This document shows positions 1 through 9,654 of a stretch of 12,785 nucleotides of DNA, piece after piece. The notes beneath the pieces were generated by a model, which was given only the letters and a program-made list of their open reading frames with translations, did not search any database and was not told the DNA's origin. The stretch comes from Globobulimina sp. Taxonomy: Eukaryota; Foraminifera; Rotaliida. Each line of letters begins with the position of its first letter. Within the stretch, counting starts at the first letter, position 1. The stretch covers positions 1 through 12,785 of the forward strand of contig PIVH01000010.1 in NCBI GenBank assembly GCA_003354225.1, given 5' to 3'. The position numbers and the translations under genes were made by a program.

Positions 1-3000
1 GGCGGCATAACAATACTTTTGATGGGTCCTTTACACTGACATTGTAAAGCGTGATAATCTGCAATTTCTACGCATTTATTCTTCATACATTCATTTAAAT
101 AATCTTCGACATTCTCAAAACCAATATTTCCACTCATAAATTGCATACACGATCCATCAGAATCGCTGCCGAAATATATATTTTGCTCAATTCTTTCGGT
201 ACAATACACATCGCCAACTTTACCATCGTTGAATGTGTCGCAGCCTTCAATGGTTTCGGCAAAAAAAATGCTTCCACTCTTTGCTGCAGCGTTGCAAATC
301 CATCGTATGCCCGAAACTTGAGCCTTATCATTAATCCGAAAACAAGCTGCCGAACAACTGACCTCTCCGTCATATAGAATATTAAAATCATATCCATACA
401 TTTTATCCCATTTATTAAGTATGCTCACTTGACTATGATTTTTTATTTGTGCATTATAATCAGCAACGACCCACTTTCTCCAACCATTACATTGACACTC
501 CACTGCAAACTCATCCATTCTGTCCACACAAGTCCCAGCAAGACAATCCCGCAGAAATTCTTCGTGATTTGGTAAACATTTATGGTCCACAACCACATCC
601 TCCATGAATTGGTCGCCACCATTCTTCAATTCTGATCCACATTTTACTGCGGGACCACTACTTTGCCCTTTATCTATAAATCGAACACCAACTAATTCGC
701 CATTTATTTCTTTACAACTTTGTGTGCAGTCCACCTCTCCGTTTAAACCATACAAATCCGGCTCAGTAAAACCCATTTCCTGCTTCCAACCTCTTTGCAT
801 AGCACTGGCATAAATTGGTAGTATCCACTCACTCCATCCATATTCCTCAAATAGCTTCCTTCGCTTCTCATATTTATCTGCAATATTGATACATTTTTGT
901 TGTGTTTCTGCATTCTCTAAAAAGGGACTGGCTGGATCCAAATCTGTCTCTTCAATGTCATATAATTCGGGATAACTAAACTTAATTACATCTGTCGCAT
1001 TTGCTTTTGCTTTTGTTTGATTCGTATATTTATTTTTTAATTCAACATAGGTCAATTCCTGACATTTACCAGTTTCACTTTGATTTAGTTCCAATATCTT
1101 GCCGGTTAGACATAGCTGTGCCCATTGAACCAGTTTCTTGCGTTTAATATTTGCGGATTCTTTTTTTTTATCAATCAGAGTTTGTGCCACATCTATGCCG
1201 ATTCCATGACTGATAGCCATAAATATGTCGAAAGTAGGCATACTAAATGATTTTGTGTATTTGGAAGATAATGCATTTGCTTTTACACTCAAAATATCTG
1301 TTAAATCTGCAGGTTTTTTATCGTCAGTGTCATCTGGATTGTTACTGTCCGAATTATCCACAGCCATCCTGTACCCACCAATATTAAATTTGGCCTGTAA
1401 ATAAGTAACACTTTGAGACATATCTGGTTCCATTTCATTCTCAATGGCGTTATCACCAAATCTGAACACAGCATCGCAGGAAACCTGTATCACACCATCG
1501 AGCATAGTAAATTGGCACATTATTGGTTTATGAGTATGTAACCCTTTTGGCCCCGGCGGATCGTAATTGGTGTGATTTATTTGTGTCATTGTCAGTAATA
1601 TTCCTCTGCCAAAAAATATGCCACTGCCTATAAACTTTGCCGTCTGTTTAAATCCTTGGCCATTTGGACCGGAACACATTGCAAATATGTCATCCGCGGC
1701 GATACCCATTGTTAAGGCATACCAGTTCTGCGCACATTTTATGGCTTTCTGAGAGGAGAAAATATCCATTGATACTTTGGTAATAAAATTATGTGAATCT
1801 TCCATTTCATTGTATCGCAGTCTCCAATCATAGACTTGAAGCGTTTTAAACAAAGTGATATATAATTGATCATAAATGAGTTCAATATTGACATTTGGCC
1901 GTATTTCTCCTTTGCATGGCAATGGATTTAAGTATTTCTCCGTCAACTCTTTAATACTTTTAATTGTTGCAAATAATTTGAAAATGATATATCTTAATGG
2001 CCCGAAAGGATCCATATCACCGTTGATATAGAAACCAATTCGAATATCGATATTTAATAATTGCCAGATTGTAACCTGTGAAATGGAGTTAATTTCATCG
2101 CCATCGCGATAGATCTGGAAAAAATTATTTCTGTCCCAAAAAGCAAGCTGTTGGTAAGCTGTCGAATATTCACTCTGATAATTAGAAAAAATAATATTTT
2201 TGCCACGGAAATATGAAATACAAAACAATGGATTTTCTACAAAGTTTGTTGGCAGATTTTTTAAAATGTCACAGGGTGAAATCCCATTCCCTCTGCCTTC
2301 AATTTTCAATGTGATTGCCAATGAATCGGTTGTTGTATTTGCAAAATTGGAGTCTAAACCATATGCTTTTGCCCTGTCAATAACTCTTTCTTTCATTGAT
2401 TTTTCCAGTGTGATAGTGTACGGCTTATAATTTGGATCACGTTGTGGCTTACTCTCTGAATAAATATATAATTTGGCATTGGGCGGAGTGGTTAGCCATG
2501 CTTCAATTTGCCAGATATAATTCAAAAATAAAATATTTCCAGAAACCATCGAATTCCATTCTTCTAAGTCGACATCAAACAATTTACCATTTTTATCGAA
2601 TGTTTTTTTATTATATTTTTGCGAAATAAGTTTTATTTTTGTTTGAGTTTCTGGATTAAACCCAATGGATCAATTATTTATAATTAATGACGATGGATTA
2701 TTTGGCAAGGACTGAGAAAATAAATTCAATGTACTTTCATCCACCAAACAATCATCGATGATACATTTATTTTGAGCTGTTTCAATATGTAAAAATAATA
2801 AACATTCTGCGGCTGTTTTTGGTGCATTAATGATATCATTTATATCAAAAGTAACAATTGCAATATATTTTGTGTTTAATTCATTTTTGTTTTCATTTTC
2901 ATTCCATTCTAATTTTATATGCTTTGCATAATTATTTTCTCCAAATTTATGCGATTTCATTTTAAACAGATTTAATAATTTGAAATGCAGAGATTTTAGT

Positions 3001-3839
3001 TCTGAGGTCGCATTTTCTCGATTTTCTTGCATTAATCGTCGACGTCTTCGTGTTTTTATGTCAATGCTTCGTATTCCCATTGTAACATAATATAAATATT
3101 TGTCATATTTGAATGGTTTAATTTTAATAACAAGTCTTCGAATATCAATCTCTAAAATGGCAGCCAAATCCGACGATAAACCACTACCAAAATTTAATAA
3201 GTTTACAGGTTTCGAATGTTGATCAAATGTAATATTAAATGCATATTCAATCGACACATTTGAAATTGGTTTATATTCAGCTGGCAACATTTTGGTTGAA
3301 TCAAATATAATTTCTGGTGATGGAAGTTTATAATTTGGTATTTTTATATTTTGTAAATATAAAATAATACCAATTACAGAGAAAATAATGAATAATAATA
3401 AACTCATAGTGATACACATTCTGTTTTTTTTATTTTGATGACCTCCATCGATACTTATTATATTTCCATGTAAATCCGTTTGAGTCTGATTTGTATCATT
3501 CTTATTTCCGATCTTTGAATAATCAAATCCACCAAACGCATTTACCATATTTTTAAAAGCATTAAATACGACATCTGTTAATGTGGCATTGTTTTGAATG
3601 ATGAAGGGGTCAATGGCATATTGTTGAGGCCATGAATCTGATGTCAATGAAGATTGACTGTTTTGTTGTATTTCATATTCATATGACGGAAATGAAGAGG
3701 AATCTGTTGATTTTTCATTGCCTGAAACAGATTTTGACGATAATGACACAGTATGTGCATTCACTGATTCTTCATTTATCAAACTTGTGGTTTCTTGCAT
3801 TAAATCATCATCAATCAATAATTCATTCTCAGTTGCCAT
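1..3839 (-). CDS. Large type II membrane protein with Cys-rich repeat ectodomain, unrecognised family (partial, runs off left edge)
   Basis: I do not recognise this gene. The start is ATG at 3839 (MATENELL). Residues 1-140 are Ser/Asn/Asp-rich and probably cytosolic. A basic KKNR stretch precedes one hydrophobic segment at about 141-162, which suggests a signal anchor with the rest of the chain outside or lumenal. The ectodomain has N-glycosylation sequons (NVS, NIT, NAT), a run of five arginines near residue 268, a long globular middle, and two Cys-rich repeats near the left edge. The frame meets a TGA at about 2671-2669 but continues open in the same frame to position 1. An 84-nt GT-AG intron (2651-2734) would remove the TGA and keep the frame. 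With that intron at least 1,250 residues are visible. Surface or adhesion roles are only a guess. A pseudogene or readthrough product is less likely, because no other lesion occurs in about 3.8 kb. Confidence 0.75.
30..840 (-). repeat. Two tandem Cys-rich protein repeats (GW..W / GEV.C / CQC unit)
   Basis: Two consecutive protein repeats of roughly 120 and 150 residues. Both open with G-W-x2-W (GWSEW, GWRKW) and carry GEVDCTQSCKEIN or GEVSCSAACFRIN. Next comes G-V/I-R-x-I (GVRFI, GIRWI). Both end with a C-x4-CV-x8-CQC block preceded by EEFLRDC or EDYLNEC. The first copy has 8 cysteines and the second 10, as expected for disulfide-bonded extracellular modules. The tail of the second copy (CQCKG) sits where a third could begin, at the window edge. 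Boundaries come from comparing the two copies by eye; I know no named domain with this pattern. Confidence 0.7.
2651..2734 (-). other. Candidate 84-nt intron in the large membrane-protein gene
   Basis: On the minus strand the donor reads GAAA|GTACATTG and the acceptor reads TTTAATCCAG|AAACT. The length is a multiple of three, so removal preserves the frame: Glu, then a Lys codon split by the intron, then TQTKIKL. It would delete the single in-frame TGA. Its translation (NLFSQSLPNN, SLIINN) has the Asn/Leu/Ile bias expected of AT-rich intronic DNA. Size is close to the two better-supported introns here (63 and 75 nt). Other donors are possible, including one 15 nt further upstream that also keeps frame. 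Confidence 0.5.
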
Positions 3840-4001
3840 AATTTGTGATAGTCCGACAACTTTCTAGTGCCGTTCACTGAAAACACAAAAAAACTAAATA
3901 AAAAAAAACAATAATTTGGTATATAACAAAATAACAATAATTTTAATCATGCAAATCACAAAATACATATAAAAAGAGTAATAATACAACACGAAATCAA
4001 C

Positions 4002-6730
4002 TCATTTTGCTCCCCATTTTCTTTTCCAAGATCCAAGAAATGATTGGTGTCTCGCCAACGCAGTCGACGTATTTTTATTAGATGCGGCATTTGGTGATCG
4101 TGACCGAAATATATTAGATGCCGGATTTGGCCGATCATTATTATTCCCATTGTTACGTATACGCGTTGATTGCGGTCGTAATATATTTCCAAATAAGTCT
4201 TTGGCCGAACTCGAGCCACTTTGGAATATTTCCCGCGGCGAACGCGACTTCCTTAACTTATTTTTATTTCCTTTCTCAGCCACACCCAACTTCTTTTTAT
4301 GTTTATTTTTCAATGAATTCCTTTCCGCAGTCTTATTCTTACACTTTCTCTTCTTTTTCCTTTTCTTTTTATGATTGTGTTTGTGCGAAGGATACTTATC
4401 CCGAAACTGCATCGCAGGCAACAACAATTCGTACAAATCAAACGACGGATACTTCTGTAACAACTGCAAATTTTCAGCAAACCCACCGGCCATTAGCTGA
4501 GGCCTCACCTTATGGAGCATAGCAATCGCAAAATAACTCACAAATTCAAATCTGTCATGATCCGATAAGAAGGAGTCCCATAACCGCAGCACTTCCGGCA
4601 ACTGGAACTCCATCGCCATCAACAACATTAACCAGCGCAATGCATAGAATTTCGAGTCTAAGTCTTGTTTATTTAATAAGCTCCATAGCTCAAAATCGAC
4701 TCTCTCCAACAACTCATCGAACTCATTCACAATCGCAATGATGCCCAACTGCGAATTGTCACTTTCCGCAATAAACCTATCCGCTAAATAACTCATCAAA
4801 TTCATAAAACAAAAGAAAGAGTCCGCCTCTGCGTAGCGATTATTCTCAGACGGGTCCATATTAAATATATAATAGATGGGCGCCAACAGCTCATTCATAC
4901 CCTGCACGTATTCCACCCCTTTATTCAAACGCGCATAGACACACAATATGCGAATCATGACTTGAGCGTGAATGCCGTGCTGCTTACTGTCCATTACATA
5001 TCTCTCAATCCGCGCTTTCTTATTTGGATCCACTGCGCGCGAAATCGGTATGGTGCGGCTGCGGCAGTTGGCTTTGGGGAATTTAATATTTTTGGCCGCC
5101 GGCGGGGGCAAATCATTGCCATTCAGTATCGATATCATATGCGGTTTGCCATCAACACCAAACTCGCCATCCACAGAATCCACAGACTCGATATCCGATA
5201 TTATCTCATCGTCGGCATTGATTTTCAATAAACTGCGCCTTTTCGGCTTTTTTTCTTGCACTGTGTCTGCTATATATATTTAAAAACAGTGTACGTGTTT
5301 TTGCTGCGAAGGGGTATTGTCACAGTACGTGGAGCTGGGAGTGGAGCCAGTTGCGGCGTGCCGGCATCACTGTTATTGTCAGAGGTGTCGTCGTGGCCAA
5401 GTGACTGTGAGCTGGTCATCGAATCATCGAAACTGTCCACTGAGCTCGTTTTGTGTTTGATGTTAGTTTTGCTGTTTGGTAGGCTGATTATTGGCGGCGC
5501 ACTGTCCAATTTACGGTGTTTGCCATGGCCAGTCCCGTGCTGTTGGCTTAGCGCAGAGTGAGAAGTGGCAAACTTGGGCAGATTGGGCTGAGTGGGCATG
5601 GTGGAAGACATGGAGGGTGTGATTGGTGGCGGCGGTTCCGTGGAAATGTCGAATGGAAATCGATATTGTTTGCTCATGGAGTCGGGACAGATCATGTGGT
5701 TACTTCTGAAGAATGCATACGTTTGGTGGGTGCGATGGATGTCTTTTTTGATTCTATTCCATATCTCCCAATCATCGAAGTATGTCTTCCATGGATTGTT
5801 TGGAGTTTGTGCCAATGGGTCGGGATGGTCGGTGTGCTCAAATGACAATGCTTTGGATTTGTTGTTGATCTCTTTGCCATTTATTAAGATCTTACTGTCG
5901 GTCTTTGCATGTCGAAGTTTTGTGGGTTTGGTGGCTTCTTTTTGCTCATTCAACACAATTTCATCAGATTCTGATTGATTAGTAATGCATAATTGGTCGA
6001 ACATTGGAAATGACTCTGTTTCATTGTTTGCGTCCTTTGGTATTGGGGTTTCTTCCTCGTTGTCGTTGATATTGTCATGGTTTTGTGTGTTATTTTTATT
6101 TTTTTCGGTATTGGTTATGCCCAAAACATCATCGATATCATTATCAGAATCAAATAAGCCAGGTTTTGTTTGATGGTTTTCGTCATCAGACTCTTCAAAA
6201 AATATTGATTTTTTCGAATTATTTGGTGGTGGTTGTACATGTGTTGTTTTTTTATGTTTTGTTTTTGTTTTTTCACTTTGAAAATATGTACCACATTTGG
6301 GTTGGATTAGAGTTTGATGCGCTTCGTTGACATAATCAGAGAAGTTTGCGTCTGACTGACTCGCTGGCCGAGGAGCAGAAAATGGGCGGACTGATGGATC
6401 GGTATTGGGTGTCATTGACGTTGTAATTGGATCATTTTTCTTGTTTTTCTCATTTGTGTTATATGGTTGTCCATTATTATATGTTTCAGGATTTTGAAAT
6501 AATAAATTTATATAAAATTCATATAAATTTCGTTGTTGTTGCAAATGTGATTTCCATTCGGTTGTATTCAATGGCAAATATCCTAATAATATTTTCCAAC
6601 ACGTTGCTTTTATTGTATTGTTTTCGGGGATCCCTTCAAAACATAATTTTTCCAATTCATTTAAATCAATGAGTTCTTGTGATAGAATTTTACGAAATAA
6701 TTCAGTCCTTATTTGGGTCATATTTAACAT
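4002..6730 (-). CDS. TBC1D13-like: TBC1D13-like Rab GTPase-activating protein
   Basis: TBC proteins stimulate GTP hydrolysis by Rab GTPases and so control vesicle traffic. The start is ATG at 6730. Residues 20-75 carry the opening of a TBC domain (LCFEGIPENN, CWKILLGYLPL, Trp then QQRNLYEFY). A roughly 220-residue acidic, Asn/Ser-rich insert follows. The domain resumes at PLAQTPNNPWKTYFDD and IKKDIHRT near residue 327, which gives the IxxDxxR arginine finger (R333). The second frame, downstream of a probable intron, holds the YxQ glutamine finger (EYVQGMNELL), EADSFFCFMNLMS, FYALRWLMLL and PEVLRLWDSF. These blocks match TBC1D13 in order. The C-terminus is a Lys/Arg-rich tail with RSRSP motifs. 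With the 59-nt intron the protein is about 889 residues, longer than animal TBC1D13 because of the insert and tail. The family call is firm; the splice junction is not. Confidence 0.88.
5270..5328 (-). other. Probable intron joining the two TBC reading frames (59 nt, boundaries uncertain)
   Basis: The upstream frame ends at TAG in ...TATATATAG while the downstream frame is already open in a different phase, so an intron or frameshift must join them. The donor CCAC|GTACTG and acceptor TATATATAG|CAGAC restore frame with a 59-nt intron, close in size to the others here. Alternatives that also keep frame: a donor at GTACACTG with an acceptor after CCGAAAAG (56 nt), or a donor at GTTTTTAAA with an acceptor after the A-rich run (41 nt). 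The first half of the 59-nt version is less AT-rich than usual for an intron here, so I cannot fix the junction. Confidence 0.45.
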
Positions 6731-6875
6731 TTAATATTCAAATGTCACTGTAAAAACACACCTGTTTTCTGTTCTGACCGAGGTATTTCTCTTTTTTTGA
6801 AATATTTTTTTGTGGTCAAAGTGGAACATTATGATTTCAACCAGTAGAGCCTGAGTAATTTAGTTAGTGACGACA
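6731..6875. promoter_or_regulatory. Divergent intergenic region between the TBC and RCC1 genes
   Basis: These 145 bp must hold both promoters. It is AT-rich with T runs near 6790-6815. I see no clear TATA box or shared motif. On the TBC side, TTTTTACAG lies 17 nt before the ATG and resembles a splice acceptor. On the RCC1 side, several AGs (ATTTAG, TTAG) lie within 20 nt of the ATG. Either could mark a 5' UTR intron, which the sequence alone cannot establish. Confidence 0.4.
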
Positions 6876-8156
6876 ATGGGCACTACAAATTCAACTATTT
6901 CTGGTAATAATAATATAACCGAATTGACTGTATATGGCTTTGTTAGAAGATGCCAACGGAAATATATGAATAAAACAATCCCATTGCAGTTATTTCAACT
7001 TGTTTTTCAATATTATCAAATAGTAAATATTTATGGAATTGGTTTGAATCAATTTGGTTGTTTAGGATTGGGCTATAAAAACATTCCAAAAGATATCAAA
7101 ACATATCAAAAATTAGAATCATTGGAAAATATAATCATTTCACAGATATATAAAGGATTTCAATCGTTTTTATTTATAAATTATCGAAATAAAATATATG
7201 TGACAGGGAATAACACTGCAAACCAATTGCAAATATCACAAAATAATGATAATAACAAAGCAATCTTACAACCGACATTAATGAAACATTTTGCAAAGCA
7301 TTATATTTCATTCGCAAGCAACGGTATCCAGGCAAAGCATACATTCATTAAAACCTCAAATAATAAAATATTTGCATTTGGAAACAATACATACGGTCAA
7401 ATACCACAAATATCAAAGAGCACACATACTGTATTAACACCAAAGCAAATAAAATGTGAATATAATATATCAAATATTCAATGTGGAGATAATTTTAGTT
7501 TATTTTTGGATGAATCAGGCTTTGTATATGGCTGTGGACCAAACCAATATGGTCAGATTGGCGTCGGTCCAAATATTAAAGAAGTATCAGACTTGAAAAG
7601 GATTGATGGTTTGAGTGATATTATTGATATTCAGTGCGGCGATCAACACACATTATGCTTAAATAGCAAAGGTATATTATTTGGATTTGGTTGCAATATT
7701 AATGGCCAGTTAGCCATTCCAAATGAAAAATTTATTTATTTACCAACAATGATTGATGTTAACAATAATAAATTAATTCGTAATATTAAATGTGGTGCCA
7801 AACATTCCGGTGTCTTAGATTTGGATAATAATATATTTTTATTTGGTGCAAATAATGGTGGACAAGTTGGCAAATCAAGGAATGAGAGGGATATTTTTGA
7901 AGCAATCACACCGCAGAAATTAAAAGACTTAAAAATTAATAATCTGGACTGTGGCAGCAGACATACTGTGGTATTAACAGAGGATAATAAAGTGTATACA
8001 TTTGGATTCAATCAATATAAACAATGTTCAATAACCATTTCAAGTCGGTACATATTTGAACCGTATTTATTAAAAAAAGCGGAAATTGGAATTGTCAAAG
8101 GCTCAATCATACAAATTATTGCTGGATCGTATTCTACGCTGATAGTCACAAATTGA
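6876..8156 (+). CDS. RCC1-repeat seven-bladed beta-propeller protein
   Basis: RCC1-like propellers serve as guanine-nucleotide exchange factors or protein-interaction scaffolds; which applies here is unknown. The first ATG is at 6876 (MGTTNSTISG), giving 426 residues. Seven RCC1 strand signatures are spaced about 50 residues apart, at residues 52 (IYGIGLNQFGCLGLG), 107 (IYVTGNN), 165 (IFAFGNNTYGQI), 217 (VYGCGPNQYGQIGVG), 268 (LFGFGCNINGQL), 320 (IFLFGANNGGQVG) and 373 (VYTFGFNQYKQC). Between them recur CGDxxSLFL or CGxxHT-type strands (IQCGDQHTLCL, LDCGSRHTVVL). So a full propeller is encoded in one exon. A helical stretch at 16-50 (ELTVYGFVRRCQ, IPLQLFQLVFQYY) precedes it; I do not recognise it as a domain. 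It ends at TGA, with TAG two codons on. A specific RCC1 orthologue cannot be claimed. Confidence 0.9.
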   Translation: MGTTNSTISGNNNITELTVYGFVRRCQRKYMNKTIPLQLFQLVFQYYQIVNIYGIGLNQFGCLGLGYKNIPKDIKTYQKLESLENIIISQIYKGFQSFLFINYRNKIYVTGNNTANQLQISQNNDNNKAILQPTLMKHFAKHYISFASNGIQAKHTFIKTSNNKIFAFGNNTYGQIPQISKSTHTVLTPKQIKCEYNISNIQCGDNFSLFLDESGFVYGCGPNQYGQIGVGPNIKEVSDLKRIDGLSDIIDIQCGDQHTLCLNSKGILFGFGCNINGQLAIPNEKFIYLPTMIDVNNNKLIRNIKCGAKHSGVLDLDNNIFLFGANNGGQVGKSRNERDIFEAITPQKLKDLKINNLDCGSRHTVVLTEDNKVYTFGFNQYKQCSITISSRYIFEPYLLKKAEIGIVKGSIIQIIAGSYSTLIVTN

Positions 8157-8228
8157 GGTAACTAGTTATCTTTGCTCAACTCACTTGGAGTTAAAAAGAG
8201 TTTGAAATTAAATAATTTTGACCTACTA

Positions 8229-8234
8229 AATAAA
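8229..8234 (+). promoter_or_regulatory. Possible poly(A) signal (AATAAA) for the RCC1-repeat gene
   Basis: AATAAA lies 73 nt after the RCC1 stop and 20 nt before the stop of the convergent PrsW-like gene. The two 3' ends therefore share the 98-bp gap and probably overlap. In DNA this AT-rich the hexamer could be chance, and I do not see an equivalent after the other genes. Confidence 0.3.
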
Positions 8235-8254
8235 TATTAACAAACACAACCTTA

Positions 8255-9571
8255 TCATCGTATTGAATTTGAATCATGCTCAGAACTTCCTTCATTTGAA
8301 CTGCTTGAACCAGTTAAGCTTAATACGCAATGCGGTACAATTAGATCGCATTTTTTATATCGCATTTCTTCATCATCCTCCAGCTCAGCATTGGTTGCGT
8401 TAATATTAACTACCATTGGCGCATCCAAATCGGTTGCAAAATTATCCAATGAAACAGCAGTAATTGGTATTACACCTTGATTATATAAGTCTGGTGCATC
8501 AGCATCAGACAATACGTTATAACCAAATATGGAAAGCTGCCCAGCTCTTTGTAAATAATCAAACGGTAATCTTGACTCAATTTGCTTTGCATGTTTTATT
8601 AATAAAACATAATCTAAAATAATCCCAATTAATGCAATCAAAACACCGATTGGATTGAACTTCAATACTAAAAATCCAACGATTAAAAAAAATAAATAAG
8701 CTGATCGAATCAGAACTGAATTATAAATCACATTTATATATGATTTAAAGGGTAAGCGATCGTGCGAACTGTGAGAACTGTGGCTGTCATCTAATTCTGC
8801 ATCGCCATCATTTCTTTGCGAGTATTCAAGATCTTTTTGCGTAATTTTACAGCCCGTTACATAGCCTTTATATTAATATTAATATCGGAATTATAAAAAA
8901 AAAAAATACAAAATCATATACAGTGACACAAATAAATAACCTGTGATTAAATGCATTGGCATAGCAATAACAGCAATAATTAAAGTGATTAAAAACAACC
9001 ATCCAAATAACGAGTACTTGTCATTGTATTTTTTATCATCGTCATGCAATTTAAACGCAGCAAAGGCAGTCCATAACATTCCTGTACACATTGAATAACC
9101 CAAACCTGTGGCTGTCGATGTGATTGTATGTGCTTTGTTAATTTGATTGAGTGGATCACTGATACTGTCTCGTGATTTTAAGGAGAAATATAACTTTAAT
9201 ATTTCTTCGATAAAGACATAATATGTGATTGCTACCATTATAAAAAATAAGTAGCCAACGGAATGATATATACACTGTGATACGACACATATCGAGGCTA
9301 TAATCGCTAAACCAATCGATTGTGCGAATATTGATAATAAAGTAATATTAATATATCCGTGAAGGAAGGGTTTAAGAGTATGATTTAAGGAACAATGCAT
9401 ACGATTTTTATACCACCAACTAATAAATAGAATGAATGGGATTGAAAATAATATGGTACATAGACTAAATTGCCAACACCAAATAAATGAGAGAAGCCAT
9501 GCGATTACAAACAATACAAACCAACAATACACCCAAGGTGATAATGACCTAATTTCGTGTAGCATATTCAT
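8255..9571 (-). CDS. PrsW-like multi-spanning membrane protein (putative intramembrane protease), two exons
   Basis: PrsW-type proteins are polytopic membrane proteins predicted to cleave substrates within the bilayer. The start is ATG at 9571 (MNMLHEI); exons are 9571-8941 and 8865-8255, giving 413 residues. Family marks: FIEEILKLYF at 120-129 with the EExxK motif (E122, E123, K126), then TGLGYSMCTGMLWTAF at 155-170, and AMPMHLITGYVTG at 203-215, whose His207 fits the family's late histidine and which reads cleanly only across the splice. Hydrophobic stretches suggest about eight membrane segments. A polar loop of His/Ser repeats (DSHSSHSSHD, near 237) follows. The C-terminus is soluble and acidic, ending Ser-rich. 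The second family motif usually carries an acidic residue; here that stretch is MCTGML with none, so activity is uncertain. The frame ends TGA TAA. Confidence 0.75.
8866..8940 (-). other. 75-nt intron in the PrsW-like gene
   Basis: The donor is ATCACAG|GTTATT and the acceptor is TAATATAAAG|GCTATG, in phase 1. Splicing converts HLITG plus GYVTG fragments into a continuous PMHLITGYVTGCK, the pattern expected of this family. It also removes three in-frame stops and a T12 run. TTAATATTAAT just before the acceptor could supply the branch point. Exon lengths sum to a whole number of codons. Confidence 0.8.
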
Positions 9572-9654
9572 AATCAAACACAGAGGAATTCAGTAATTGC
9601 AAACGTCAGAAAAATAGTGGAGAAAGTGTTGGCTTTGGATTTTCCTTAGAGACC
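9572..9654. promoter_or_regulatory. 83-bp divergent intergenic region (PrsW-like / CAP-Gly-like)
   Basis: This short gap must hold both start regions. Toward the CAP-Gly-like gene, the pyrimidine-rich TTTTCCTTAG lies 5 nt before the ATG and could be a splice acceptor. That frame is open upstream without an ATG as far as a TAA at 9571-9573. I see no clear TATA element. Confidence 0.3.

Noticed and set aside
134-397. Minus-strand open frame of 87 codons
   Set aside because: It overlaps, in another frame, the Cys-rich repeats of the large membrane-protein gene, whose codons and repeat pattern are clearly the real ones.
2669-2671. In-frame TGA as Trp or selenocysteine recoding
   Set aside because: TGA is the terminal stop of five other genes here, tryptophan is encoded by TGG throughout, and a legal in-frame intron removes the codon. 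No selenocysteine insertion structure was apparent, though it was only looked for by eye.
3947-3955. ATGCAAAT, an octamer-like motif between the first two genes
   Set aside because: This is a short match in AT-rich DNA, known from animal POU factors; there is no reason to expect that system here.
4118-4522. Plus-strand open frame of 134 codons
   Set aside because: It is antisense to the conserved TBC exon and the basic tail, with a low-complexity Phe/Ser-rich product that mirrors the Lys-rich tail. I treat it as a shadow.
5256-5978. Several plus-strand frames (about 95-128 codons) opposite the TBC gene
   Set aside because: They are antisense to the TBC linker and show no domain; a consequence of the higher-GC stretch lacking stops.
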